Source: Chondrinema litorale
Lineage (GTDB): Bacteria; Bacteroidota; Bacteroidia; Cytophagales; Flammeovirgaceae
DNA: 64,000 nt
Assembly: GCF_026250525.1 (NCBI RefSeq)
Contig: NZ_CP111043.1
Location: forward strand, 496,001 to 560,000
Reading direction: 5' to 3'
Shown here: positions 54,779-63,067 of the stretch, piece by piece
Position numbering within the stretch: position 1 is the first letter of the stretch
How the letters are laid out: every line of letters starts with the position of its first letter
Position numbers and translations under genes: made by a program
Notes under the pieces: model-generated
Database searches by the model: none
What the model saw: only the letters and a program-made list of their open reading frames with translations
What the model was told of the DNA's origin: nothing

Positions 54779-56086
54779 TTATTTACCAGCAGCTTCGTAT
54801 TTCTCTTTATATTTTTGATAAAGTCTTTGCTGAATTCCTTCTAAATCGAGGAACCTACCTTGGAAATATGCTCTTTCAAGAATGTTAGTACGCATATCCA
54901 AAGCATCACCTTCAGAAACAAAAAGACTTGCATCTTTACCAGTTTCTAATGAGCCTGCAACATCATCAATACCAAGAATTTTTGCCGCATTTAAAGTAAT
55001 ACATTTTAATGCTTCTTCTTTACCCATTCCGTAAGTTGCTGCTGTTCCTGCGTAAAACGGCAAGTTTCTAGCATTAGAAACACCATCGTACATTAATGAA
55101 ACTGTAAGCCCTTGCTCTACCAATAAAGAAGGCAATGCATAAGGTAAATCAATTGGGTCTTCTGCTCTAGAAGGCAATCTGTGAACATCAGAAACAATTA
55201 CTGGAATATCATTTTCTTTTAAGAAATCTGCTACTAGTAGTGCTTCTTCGGCTTCTACTAATACAATTTTCTTAATACCGTATCCTTTTAGAATTTTTAC
55301 ACTTTCAACAATTTCTTGTGCTGATCCAGTATGTACATACATGGTTTTAGAACCATCGAAAAGACCTTTCATCGCTTCTAATTTAAGGTTTGAGGCCTCT
55401 CCTATTTCGATATACGATTTAGTATCGTCTAATAAAGTTTTTACACTTTGAACATCCTGATCGTAATCTTTATTAGGAACTCTATTTACAGTAAAAGTTG
55501 CAAAATCAAACTCACGAGAATATTTACCCGGCCAGTTAATGTGGATACCTTCATCCATTTTAACTACAGCATCTTCCCAGTTCCAAGCATCTAACCCAAC
55601 TACAGAAGAAGAACCAGAAATTCTTCCACCTTGTGGAGTTATCTGTGCATATAAAATTCCATTAAATCGGAATGTTGGAATGTTTTCAGAATCTGTATTG
55701 TAAGCGATAATTGATCTGATGTTTGGATTAAGTTCTCCAATTTCTCTGTTATCTCTTGTTGATCTTACAGCACCAATCTCGGTTAAACCTAAATCTGTTG
55801 CTGGCAAAATAAATCCAGGATAAACATGCTTCCCTGCCAATTCTACTAATTCGTAACCACTAAGCTGATCATCACTCACATTACTTTTTGAATCTACAAT
55901 AGTGATTTTTCCTTTATCAAAACCAACTACAGCATCTTCTACAACAGAACCATTACCAATATGAGCAGTAACTCCCACTAATGCGATTGGCTTTTCTTGA
56001 GGTTTTCCCGGAGAAGGAACCTGTGCCAAAACACTTCCTGCTAAGCAGGCTAACAATAAAGTATATACTATTTTAATGAATTTCAT
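54779..56086 (-). CDS. Exported amidohydrolase-family protein
   Basis: A 435-residue amidohydrolase-superfamily protein with signal peptide ending SVLAQ. The start is placed at ATG 56086 because the signal sequence follows; an in-frame extension to 56158 would overlap the preceding gene. The composite-domain N-terminus (PIALVGVTAHIGNGSVVEDAVVGF) and the C-terminal NAAKILGIDDVAGSLETGKDASLFV are typical. The HxH metal pair expected near residue 80-90 is not present in AGKHVYPGFILPATDLGL, so the enzyme looks catalytically altered. It follows a 1008-residue amidohydrolase by 29 bases. Confidence 0.85.
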   Translation of the reverse strand: MKFIKIVYTLLLACLAGSVLAQVPSPGKPQEKPIALVGVTAHIGNGSVVEDAVVGFDKGKITIVDSKSNVSDDQLSGYELVELAGKHVYPGFILPATDLGLTEIGAVRSTRDNREIGELNPNIRSIIAYNTDSENIPTFRFNGILYAQITPQGGRISGSSSVVGLDAWNWEDAVVKMDEGIHINWPGKYSREFDFATFTVNRVPNKDYDQDVQSVKTLLDDTKSYIEIGEASNLKLEAMKGLFDGSKTMYVHTGSAQEIVESVKILKGYGIKKIVLVEAEEALLVADFLKENDIPVIVSDVHRLPSRAEDPIDLPYALPSLLVEQGLTVSLMYDGVSNARNLPFYAGTAATYGMGKEEALKCITLNAAKILGIDDVAGSLETGKDASLFVSEGDALDMRTNILERAYFQGRFLDLEGIQQRLYQKYKEKYEAAGK

Positions 56087-56115
56087 TTGTTCGAATATTT
56101 TATGATTAGGGTAAA

Positions 56116-59100
56116 TCATTCTTCTCCTGCTATATGACCGAAATAAAGATCTTCGCAATGCCAGTTTGTTTCCATTTTGCGGCTTGGCATTCTGGTAGAG
56201 CTACCACTTTTCTTAGCATCTTGCATTTTTTGTACAAGTGCAGCTCTTTCTTTAGCAACTACAGCTCTCTTTTCGCTTTCCTTAGTTCTATCGAAGTAGA
56301 TAATTCCATCAACAATCGTTTTTTCAGCTTTTGCATAAATCGAAAGTGGATTTTCTGTCCAAAGTACTAAGTCTGCATCTTTACCTACTTTAATGCTACC
56401 CATTCTATCGTCTAAATGAAGCAATTTTGCTGGATTTAATGTTACCATTTTCCATGCTTCTTCTTCAGACATACCGCCATATTTTACAGATTTTGCCGCT
56501 TCTTGATTTAATCTACGAGCCATCTCAGCATCATCTGAATTAATTGCAGTTGTAACACCTGCCATTGTCATTAAACTCGCATTGTATGGAATTGCATAGC
56601 GAACTTCGAATTTGTAGTTCCACCAGTCAGCGAATGTTCCACCACCTACACCATGTTCTGCCATTTTATCGGCTACTTTGTAACCTTCTAGAATGTGTGT
56701 GAAGGTGTTTATGTTGAAGTTGAATTTCTCAGCAACTTTCATCATCATATTAATCTCAGACTGCACATAAGAGTGACAAGTAATAAATCTTTCTCTGTTG
56801 ATGATTTCTGCCATGGTTTCGAGCATTAAATCTCTTCTTGGAGCAACTGTAGTAGCTTTTTCTTTAGAAGATAATGCATCGTAAGCTTTCCACTCTTTGT
56901 CGTAGTTTAAAGCTCTGCTAAAGCCATCCATGTAAACTTGTTCCACACCCATTCTTGTTTGTGGAAAACGAACAGAATTGTCGTTTGATGAACGCTTTAC
57001 GTTTTCACCCAAAGCAAATTTAATATAGCCATCAGCACCATTTATCAGCATCTCCTGAGGAGAACTTCCCCATCTAAACTTAACTAGAGCAGACTGCCCT
57101 CCAACAGGATTAGCTGAACCATGAAGCAATTGAGCGGCTGTTACTCCACCCGATAGCTGGCGATAGATATTTATATCTTCAGAATCAATTACATCTTCCA
57201 TGCGAACCATGGCAGAAATAGTAGCTCTGTCATTTACTGCATCTAAAGCAATGTGTGTATGTTCGTCAATTATTCCTGATGTTAAGTATTTACCTGTCCC
57301 ATCAATCTCGATTGCTTCTTTTTCACTTAAGTCTTTCCCAACTTTAGCAATCTTGCCAGCTTTTACTAATACATCTGCATTTTCTAAAATACCTTCTGCT
57401 TCGTTTGTCCAAACAGTCGCATTTTTTATAAGGTAAGTTTCTTGTTTTGGCTTTTCAGTATTTCCAAAAGGAAGGAATGGATAAGTTAATGAACTAATCA
57501 ATTCAGAAGTTTCTTCGCTCTCTTCTTCCTCTTCTTTTTCTTCTTCTTCTAAAGCACCTTGGTAAGATGCTGTCCAGCTTGTCCAGCTACCATCTGCTTT
57601 TTGTGCTTTACCTTCTAAATCTTCACCTTTTAACCATCCGCTTAATCTTATAATTTCTTCAGATTCTTTAGATGGCTTAAATTTCAAGCTAAGTAATTCA
57701 CCACTCAATCCACCATCTACATCAATAGTAGTAGAATCGTTAATTACCAATTTGTATTTATTTGAACCAGCTTTTCCACTTACTTCTAGCGGGTAAGTAT
57801 CTGAGTCGATGGTTAAAGTATATTTTCCAGCAAGGTCTGTGGCAGCTTTATCTTTAATAATGTAAGGCTTACCTTGAACCCAGTTTTCGTAGATTACTAC
57901 ATCTTCTTCAAAAAGATTACCTGATGTTATAAGGAAGTTGGCAAGTGAACCATTCTTTAAAGAACCTACAGTTCCTTCCATTTTTACTAATGAAGCAGGT
58001 GCAGTAGTTAAAGCTTTAAGTGCGTCTTCTTCAGACAAACCATATTTAATTGCAGTTCTTACATTTTTAAGTAGATCACCTGCATCTTTTAAACCGGCAG
58101 CGGTAAAGGCAAAAGGAATACCTGCTGCTGCAATTTTAGAAGGGTTGGTTGGAGCTAACTCCCAGTGTTTTAAATCTTCTAATGATGTATTTAATGCATT
58201 AAAAGGATCGTCTACATCATATGGTTCTGGAAAGTTAACAGGAACGATTAAAGAAATATCTGCTGCTTTAATCTCATTAATTCTTTGGTACTCATCACCA
58301 GATCCTTTAATAACATACTTAACACCAAACTCATCACCGATTTTATCTGCTCTTAAAATGTTTTTCCAACCTGAAACATCAAAAAACTGAGGTAAAGATT
58401 GGTTGCTAATCCAAGCATCTAAAGTATTATCATTAAAATTATCGTTTGCCGCAGTTTGGTACCACTTTGCATCCAGATAAGTCTGACGAATGGTAGCCAC
58501 ATAACCCATTAAAGACATTGGATAGTTTTGACCAGAAGTACCTCTATCGAATGATAATTGATTAGCAGCAGCTGTATTTAATACTAATTCGTTATCGAAA
58601 CCTTTGCCTAAAGTAACCAATGCTGATGTTCCTCTTGATAAACCATCTTTTTTAGTGGTTAACACAACTCCAAAACCCGCTTCTCTTAATTTTTCAGCAT
58701 CTTTTTCTTTAGCTGTAAATTCTTCAGCAGCAGCATAATCTGCTTTAATTGCTTCATTTACATAGAAAGCTCCTTTTCTGTCTGTATAAATTTGCTCAGC
58801 AGAACCCCAAGACATTCTTCCTCCACGTTTTATTTCTGGTAAGCCATAGCTACTATATAGATCGATTAACGAAGGATAAATAAACATTCCTTTTAAATCT
58901 ACTTTTATAGCTCCTTTAGGTGCAGTAATGTTCTGACCCGTCGCCTTAACTTTACCATCTTCTATTAATAGCGAAGCGTTTTCAAGTTTGGTTGTTGGAT
59001 CAACAATTATCGTAGCATTTTGAAACAAGTATATACCTGGTCGGTTATCTCGCACATCGTTGGCCGGATAAATTTCATCCTGCGCCTTTAGCCATCCCGC

Positions 59101-59142
59101 CGAAACCAGCAACAGGCAAAAAACAGTTAAAAGTTTAGTCAT
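56116..59142 (-). CDS. Large exported amidohydrolase with two amidohydrolase-like halves
   Basis: A 1008-residue exported protein, signal peptide ending GWLKAQ. The N-terminal half (about 30-440) resembles an amidohydrolase but lacks the HxH pair: the loop reads MFIYPSLIDLYSSYGLPE. A beta linker with an acidic Glu-rich stretch (about 530-545) follows. The C-terminal half (about 565-960) keeps metal sites: DEHTHIAL, a CHSYVQSE His, TFTHILEGYKV His, and NSDDAEMARR Asp. So only the second half should be catalytic. Length is typical of a Bacteroidota family found with a second amidohydrolase, as here 29 bases on. Substrate unknown. Confidence 0.9.
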   Translation of the reverse strand: MTKLLTVFCLLLVSAGWLKAQDEIYPANDVRDNRPGIYLFQNATIIVDPTTKLENASLLIEDGKVKATGQNITAPKGAIKVDLKGMFIYPSLIDLYSSYGLPEIKRGGRMSWGSAEQIYTDRKGAFYVNEAIKADYAAAEEFTAKEKDAEKLREAGFGVVLTTKKDGLSRGTSALVTLGKGFDNELVLNTAAANQLSFDRGTSGQNYPMSLMGYVATIRQTYLDAKWYQTAANDNFNDNTLDAWISNQSLPQFFDVSGWKNILRADKIGDEFGVKYVIKGSGDEYQRINEIKAADISLIVPVNFPEPYDVDDPFNALNTSLEDLKHWELAPTNPSKIAAAGIPFAFTAAGLKDAGDLLKNVRTAIKYGLSEEDALKALTTAPASLVKMEGTVGSLKNGSLANFLITSGNLFEEDVVIYENWVQGKPYIIKDKAATDLAGKYTLTIDSDTYPLEVSGKAGSNKYKLVINDSTTIDVDGGLSGELLSLKFKPSKESEEIIRLSGWLKGEDLEGKAQKADGSWTSWTASYQGALEEEEKEEEEESEETSELISSLTYPFLPFGNTEKPKQETYLIKNATVWTNEAEGILENADVLVKAGKIAKVGKDLSEKEAIEIDGTGKYLTSGIIDEHTHIALDAVNDRATISAMVRMEDVIDSEDINIYRQLSGGVTAAQLLHGSANPVGGQSALVKFRWGSSPQEMLINGADGYIKFALGENVKRSSNDNSVRFPQTRMGVEQVYMDGFSRALNYDKEWKAYDALSSKEKATTVAPRRDLMLETMAEIINRERFITCHSYVQSEINMMMKVAEKFNFNINTFTHILEGYKVADKMAEHGVGGGTFADWWNYKFEVRYAIPYNASLMTMAGVTTAINSDDAEMARRLNQEAAKSVKYGGMSEEEAWKMVTLNPAKLLHLDDRMGSIKVGKDADLVLWTENPLSIYAKAEKTIVDGIIYFDRTKESEKRAVVAKERAALVQKMQDAKKSGSSTRMPSRKMETNWHCEDLYFGHIAGEE

Positions 59143-59231
59143 AGTTTGATTGTGATTGTTAAAAATCTGACGTAGTTATAAACAAATATTAAAAAAAAAT
59201 AAAGAAATAATACAATTTTTATATAAACGAC

Positions 59232-59258
59232 AAAACTGTCAGGACGAACGACAGTGTT
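59232..59258. repeat. Inverted repeat in the amidohydrolase leader
   Basis: Nine-base arms 59232-59240 and 59250-59258 (eight of nine paired) around a 9-base loop. It lies between the promoter at 59305-59337 and the start at 59142, so it would be in the mRNA leader. It may be an operator or RNA hairpin. Confidence 0.4.
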
Positions 59259-59304
59259 ATCCGATGTATGTATGAAGGTGAAGTAAATTGGAAGGTAATG
59301 AGAT

Positions 59305-59337
59305 CAAATTTAGATCATAGAGATAGATTATACAAAA
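59305..59337 (-). promoter_or_regulatory. Bacteroidota-type promoter for the amidohydrolase operon
   Basis: On the minus strand TTTTG (59337-59333), a 20-base spacer and TAAATTTG (59312-59305). It matches the lineage consensus and would give a leader of about 155 bases. Confidence 0.55.
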
Positions 59338-59398
59338 CTTAAGCGTATAGAAAGAGGGATTTTAAATTATCTAATTAAGTCTTTTTTAAGAGTTTCAT

Positions 59399-59428
59399 CA
59401 AAAAAAATAGCTTCCGTTAAGAAGCTAT
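59399..59428 (-). terminator. Terminator after the SixA-like gene
   Basis: A perfect 8-bp stem, 59407-59414 with 59421-59428. On the minus strand it is followed by a run of eight T. Confidence 0.82.
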
Positions 59429-59445
59429 CTAAATTTCAGTATTTT

Positions 59446-59925
59446 TTATAAACGCCAGAGTAATTTGCCACAATCACGACCAATTAACATCCAACTTTCT
59501 ATATTCATTTCTAACATTACTAAATCGCAAGGTTGCATATGAAAACCTGTATCTCCAGTGATGTATTCTACTAAGTAACTGAGTAATGGATTATGCCCAA
59601 CAATCATTATGGAATTAAAATCTTCATTTTGTTTCCCAATCCAATCGAGCATTAATCCCATGGGCATATTATATAACTCTTCCATAAAATTAATCTCACG
59701 CTGGTCGAAACGCATTTGATCTGCAAGAATTTTGGCTGTAGACTCTGCTCTTACTGCATTGCTTGAGGCAAAGAAATCGGGTTTAAATTCTGTTTCGTAG
59801 AGCTTTCTCCCTTGCTTGTTCGCATATACCATTCCCTGCTCGGTGAGTGCTCTGTCAAAGTCTTTTCTGCAGCTGGCATTATATTCTGCTTCAGAGTGTC
59901 TGACGATTAAAAGTCTTTTTGTCAT
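59446..59925 (-). CDS. SixA-like histidine phosphatase
   Basis: A 159-residue protein of the histidine-phosphatase superfamily. LLIVRHSEAEYN gives the phospho-acceptor His in its RHx motif, and IMIVGHNPLLSYL the second catalytic His. In short enzymes like this (SixA type) they dephosphorylate phosphohistidine on phosphorelay proteins. Lone gene with its own terminator; no phosphorelay gene is adjacent. Confidence 0.9.
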   Translation of the reverse strand: MTKRLLIVRHSEAEYNASCRKDFDRALTEQGMVYANKQGRKLYETEFKPDFFASSNAVRAESTAKILADQMRFDQREINFMEELYNMPMGLMLDWIGKQNEDFNSIMIVGHNPLLSYLVEYITGDTGFHMQPCDLVMLEMNIESWMLIGRDCGKLLWRL

Positions 59926-60015
59926 TTTAGTTAATTTTAAGGAATATTTCTGATTTAATATGATTGGGTTTTAGTTATATCCACTTATACTTTATATCAT
60001 CAAACCTACAAAAAT

Positions 60016-62250
60016 TTACAGTCGATCTTCTAGTTTTAATTTGTACTCCCATAATTCGCCATCTTCATTCTCTGGACTGTCCATCACAAAAACACCCTGC
60101 CTACCTCTTAATAGAATTTCATTATTTTCTCCTTGTAGAATACTACCTGCAAAAACCGGAGCCTCAGAAAATACAGGAATCGTTTCAATAATATTACCTT
60201 TGCTATCTAACCTTACTGCGAGTACATTCATTCCTCCTTTTGCAATCGCCTCACTATTTATAAACTGTTTGTCTTCGGTTCTATAAGTTAAGAAATTTAA
60301 TACCATAATAAAACCATTTTCAATAGGAGAAACTAAACCATAAAGCCCTTTTACACCTAAAGCACTTCTGCCAATTTCTCTACCCATCATATTCATTCTT
60401 AAAATGGTGCAGTTTTCAAACTGGTCGTAGCTATCATCTTTTTGTGTCCCTTTTGTTATAAGCAGAATTTCATCTTCTTTTTCTGAGTAAACCATTGCTC
60501 TTGGCACAAAACCATCTTCTAAATCTTCGTCGAAGATTAGGTTGCCATCTTTACTTAAACCCACAAAGCGATAATAAACCTTGTTGCCATTTATCGCTTT
60601 TAACAAAATGAAAACTCTCTGCTGATTATCTGTAATCATGTTGTTAATTTCCAGATTACAAGGTACAGCTCCCTCCAAATGCATAAATTTTCTAAGCCAG
60701 TAAACATTCTCTTTTTTATCTAGCTTAGCCACAAATACATCTTTTTTACCAGAAAACTCCGAAGGTGCATTCCCCATGGCAATTACCCTTTCATTTTCTA
60801 GAGGAAGTGTCTCCGATACCTGATAATTTCCATATGAAACAAGAGAGTCTTTACTAGCAAACTTTAACCCCAGATTAATTTTTGTTTCACCTAAACTAAT
60901 CTGATTATTCATGTTTGAAATCGACTCAGATTGAGAATCTTCAAATGCACCACTAAACAAAGGTTGCTTTCTCCCTTTACCTGCAATTGCACCTGCTTTT
61001 AAACTTTGATACTCACTATCCCAAAAAATCTCTTCGCTTAGCAAAAATTGAACAAGCTCTGCTTTACCTTCATATACTTTGGTAAAATAAGATTTGTAGT
61101 TGTTATAACCTTCATCAGTAACTTGTATATTTTTTAATACTTCTCTGCTACTTTCAATTACATTTTTTATCACTTTACCACTATCAGAAGTAAAATCAAA
61201 TTCATTCTCCATGATTTTAGACAAGTAGTCTGCTTTTAGTTTTTTATACATTAAAACCTTGGCAGCCAGAGAATTACCGTCTATTTTAAATAACTTAAAA
61301 ATAAGAGGTGAAGCATCGTAATGATCTAAATTGCTCAATACAGCATTATCCATATAGTACTTATTGATAATGGCTGTTAGCCTTGCATCGGCTTCGAGTA
61401 TATCTTTTCTCAATGGAAAAATTTCTTCTCTAATTGTATGCATTATAGTTTTAGCCCACTCACCATAATCATACATATTTACTCGGCTGTCGCTAAAAGA
61501 TGATGTGGCTACTTTTTGTGCATTAAAAGCTACAAACTTCTTAAATATAAAAGCTCTCTTTGCTGAACCGGGAAAATGCTTGTCCATCAACTCATTAATA
61601 TGCTTAATGTTCACATGCATATTATCTGAAAAACTAATCAGCTCATTTAGTGAATTTATAAGCCAGTCGTCTGTTGAAAAATACATATCAGAAAACTCTG
61701 AAAACTGATGAACCAACGTATCGTATTTAGATTCTTGTTGTAAATAGTAATGCTTAACAAGTTGCGTTTTCTCCCAAACAGCTTCTGCCTGCAAATAGTA
61801 GTTTTGTAACTGCTCTACTTTTTGATGGTAGTGAAATTTTAATGCACTTGCACTTACTTTTCTAGACTGAAATATTCTTTGATAATAAGATTTATTCTTT
61901 CTGGCTTCAGTTTTTGTAGCCATGGCTTCAGCCACTTGATAAAGATTGAGTGTAGATTTATATTTTCTTTCAAAATCTACCTGATTGAAAACATCAATTG
62001 CCTTGAGCTCTTCTTCTAGTAATAAGCCCAACTGATACATAGCCAAAGCATGTTTGGGATTTGCTTCTATAAATTGATGTAGGTAGTTTTTTGCTGCTTT
62101 TTTATCGTCACCTTGTAAAACCTGATTAACTTCCTCGTATTTCAGTTTTTGCGAATGTGCTTTGTTTGAAATTAAAATGCAGAAGTTCAGTACCAAAACA
62201 AATGCAAGTTGTATTGATGAGCTAATAGAAAATTTGACTGGCTTTTGCAT
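60016..62250 (-). CDS. Large exported hypothetical protein with TPR-like and beta-rich parts
   Basis: A 744-residue protein with a signal-like N-terminus (hydrophobic about 10-28, ending AHSQ). Residues about 35-330 are helical; the start YEEVNQVLQGDDKKAAKNYLHQFIEANPKHALAMYQLG is TPR-like. The rest (about 440-740) is beta-rich with strands such as RVIAMGNAPSEFSGKKDVFVAKLDKKENVYWLRKF, similar to the beta-propeller repeats of Bacteroidota envelope proteins. I do not recognise a named family. It stands alone on the minus strand. Confidence 0.7.
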   Translation of the reverse strand: MQKPVKFSISSSIQLAFVLVLNFCILISNKAHSQKLKYEEVNQVLQGDDKKAAKNYLHQFIEANPKHALAMYQLGLLLEEELKAIDVFNQVDFERKYKSTLNLYQVAEAMATKTEARKNKSYYQRIFQSRKVSASALKFHYHQKVEQLQNYYLQAEAVWEKTQLVKHYYLQQESKYDTLVHQFSEFSDMYFSTDDWLINSLNELISFSDNMHVNIKHINELMDKHFPGSAKRAFIFKKFVAFNAQKVATSSFSDSRVNMYDYGEWAKTIMHTIREEIFPLRKDILEADARLTAIINKYYMDNAVLSNLDHYDASPLIFKLFKIDGNSLAAKVLMYKKLKADYLSKIMENEFDFTSDSGKVIKNVIESSREVLKNIQVTDEGYNNYKSYFTKVYEGKAELVQFLLSEEIFWDSEYQSLKAGAIAGKGRKQPLFSGAFEDSQSESISNMNNQISLGETKINLGLKFASKDSLVSYGNYQVSETLPLENERVIAMGNAPSEFSGKKDVFVAKLDKKENVYWLRKFMHLEGAVPCNLEINNMITDNQQRVFILLKAINGNKVYYRFVGLSKDGNLIFDEDLEDGFVPRAMVYSEKEDEILLITKGTQKDDSYDQFENCTILRMNMMGREIGRSALGVKGLYGLVSPIENGFIMVLNFLTYRTEDKQFINSEAIAKGGMNVLAVRLDSKGNIIETIPVFSEAPVFAGSILQGENNEILLRGRQGVFVMDSPENEDGELWEYKLKLEDRL

Positions 62251-62371
62251 AATCTGATTTCTAATGAAACCTAAAAAAATTGTTTTGAAGGATAGTTTAA
62301 CCCTTTGTTTAAAAAATTTTGTAACTGTTTTTACAAGATCAACATAAATAGTGTAGCTTAGGAAAAGCTTC

Positions 62372-62379
62372 TATATTTG
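62372..62379 (+). promoter_or_regulatory. Possible -7 box for the FAH-family gene
   Basis: TATATTTG fits TAnnTTTG and lies 69 bases before the ATG at 62448. No good TTG element at the proper distance, so it is tentative. Confidence 0.4.
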
Positions 62380-62447
62380 CTATACTTAGAATGTTCAAAA
62401 ATGAAATTTCGCTTATCAAATTCAAAATAAATTAAAGAATTGTTCCA

Positions 62448-63059
62448 ATGAAAATTATTGCAATTGGTAGAAACTACGCCGCACATATCGAAGAACTAAA
62501 CAACGAAAAACCAGATGAGCCAGTAATTTTTACTAAGCCAGATACGGCGATATTAAAAAACAATGCTCCTTTTTACTACCCTGAGTTTTCGACTGATATC
62601 CACCACGAAGTAGAGATTTTGCTTCGAGTGTGTAAAGAAGGCAAAAGCATTTCTCCAAAATTTGCACATAAATATTATGATGCAATAGGATTAGGTATCG
62701 ACTTCACTGCTAGAGACTTACAAAGCAAGGCTAAAGAAAAAAGACTACCTTGGGCTCTAGCAAAAGGCTTTAATGGTTCTGCTCCAATTTCTGAGTTTGT
62801 TCCAATTGAAGAGTTCAAAGATCTCAAAGATTTAAATTTCAGCTTAAAAGTGAACGATGAAGTTAAACAACAGGGCAACACCAAATTGATGCTCTTTAGT
62901 TTCGACGAAATCATTGTTTACATCTCTAAGTTTATTACACTAAAGCAAGGAGACATTATTTTCACCGGAACACCAGAAGGCGTTGGCCCAGTACAAATCG
63001 GAGATACACTAGAAGGATTTATTGAAGATAAAAGCTTCTTTAAATTTGATATAAAATAA
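62448..63059 (+). CDS. Fumarylacetoacetate hydrolase (FAH)-family protein
   Basis: A 203-residue protein of the short FAH class, related to oxaloacetate tautomerase/decarboxylase and acylpyruvate hydrolases. IAIGRNYAAHIEEL at the start, FTKPDTAIL, the metal-binding HHEVEILLRV (Glu residues near 59 and 61), GIDFTARDLQSKAKEKRLPW and the closing GDIIFTGTPEGVGPVQIGDTLEG are all diagnostic. Substrate not certain; the length and KGFNGSAPIS motif fit oxaloacetate- or acylpyruvate-type. Monocistronic and convergent with recQ. Confidence 0.92.
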   Translation: MKIIAIGRNYAAHIEELNNEKPDEPVIFTKPDTAILKNNAPFYYPEFSTDIHHEVEILLRVCKEGKSISPKFAHKYYDAIGLGIDFTARDLQSKAKEKRLPWALAKGFNGSAPISEFVPIEEFKDLKDLNFSLKVNDEVKQQGNTKLMLFSFDEIIVYISKFITLKQGDIIFTGTPEGVGPVQIGDTLEGFIEDKSFFKFDIK

Positions 63060-63067
63060 TTTACCAA

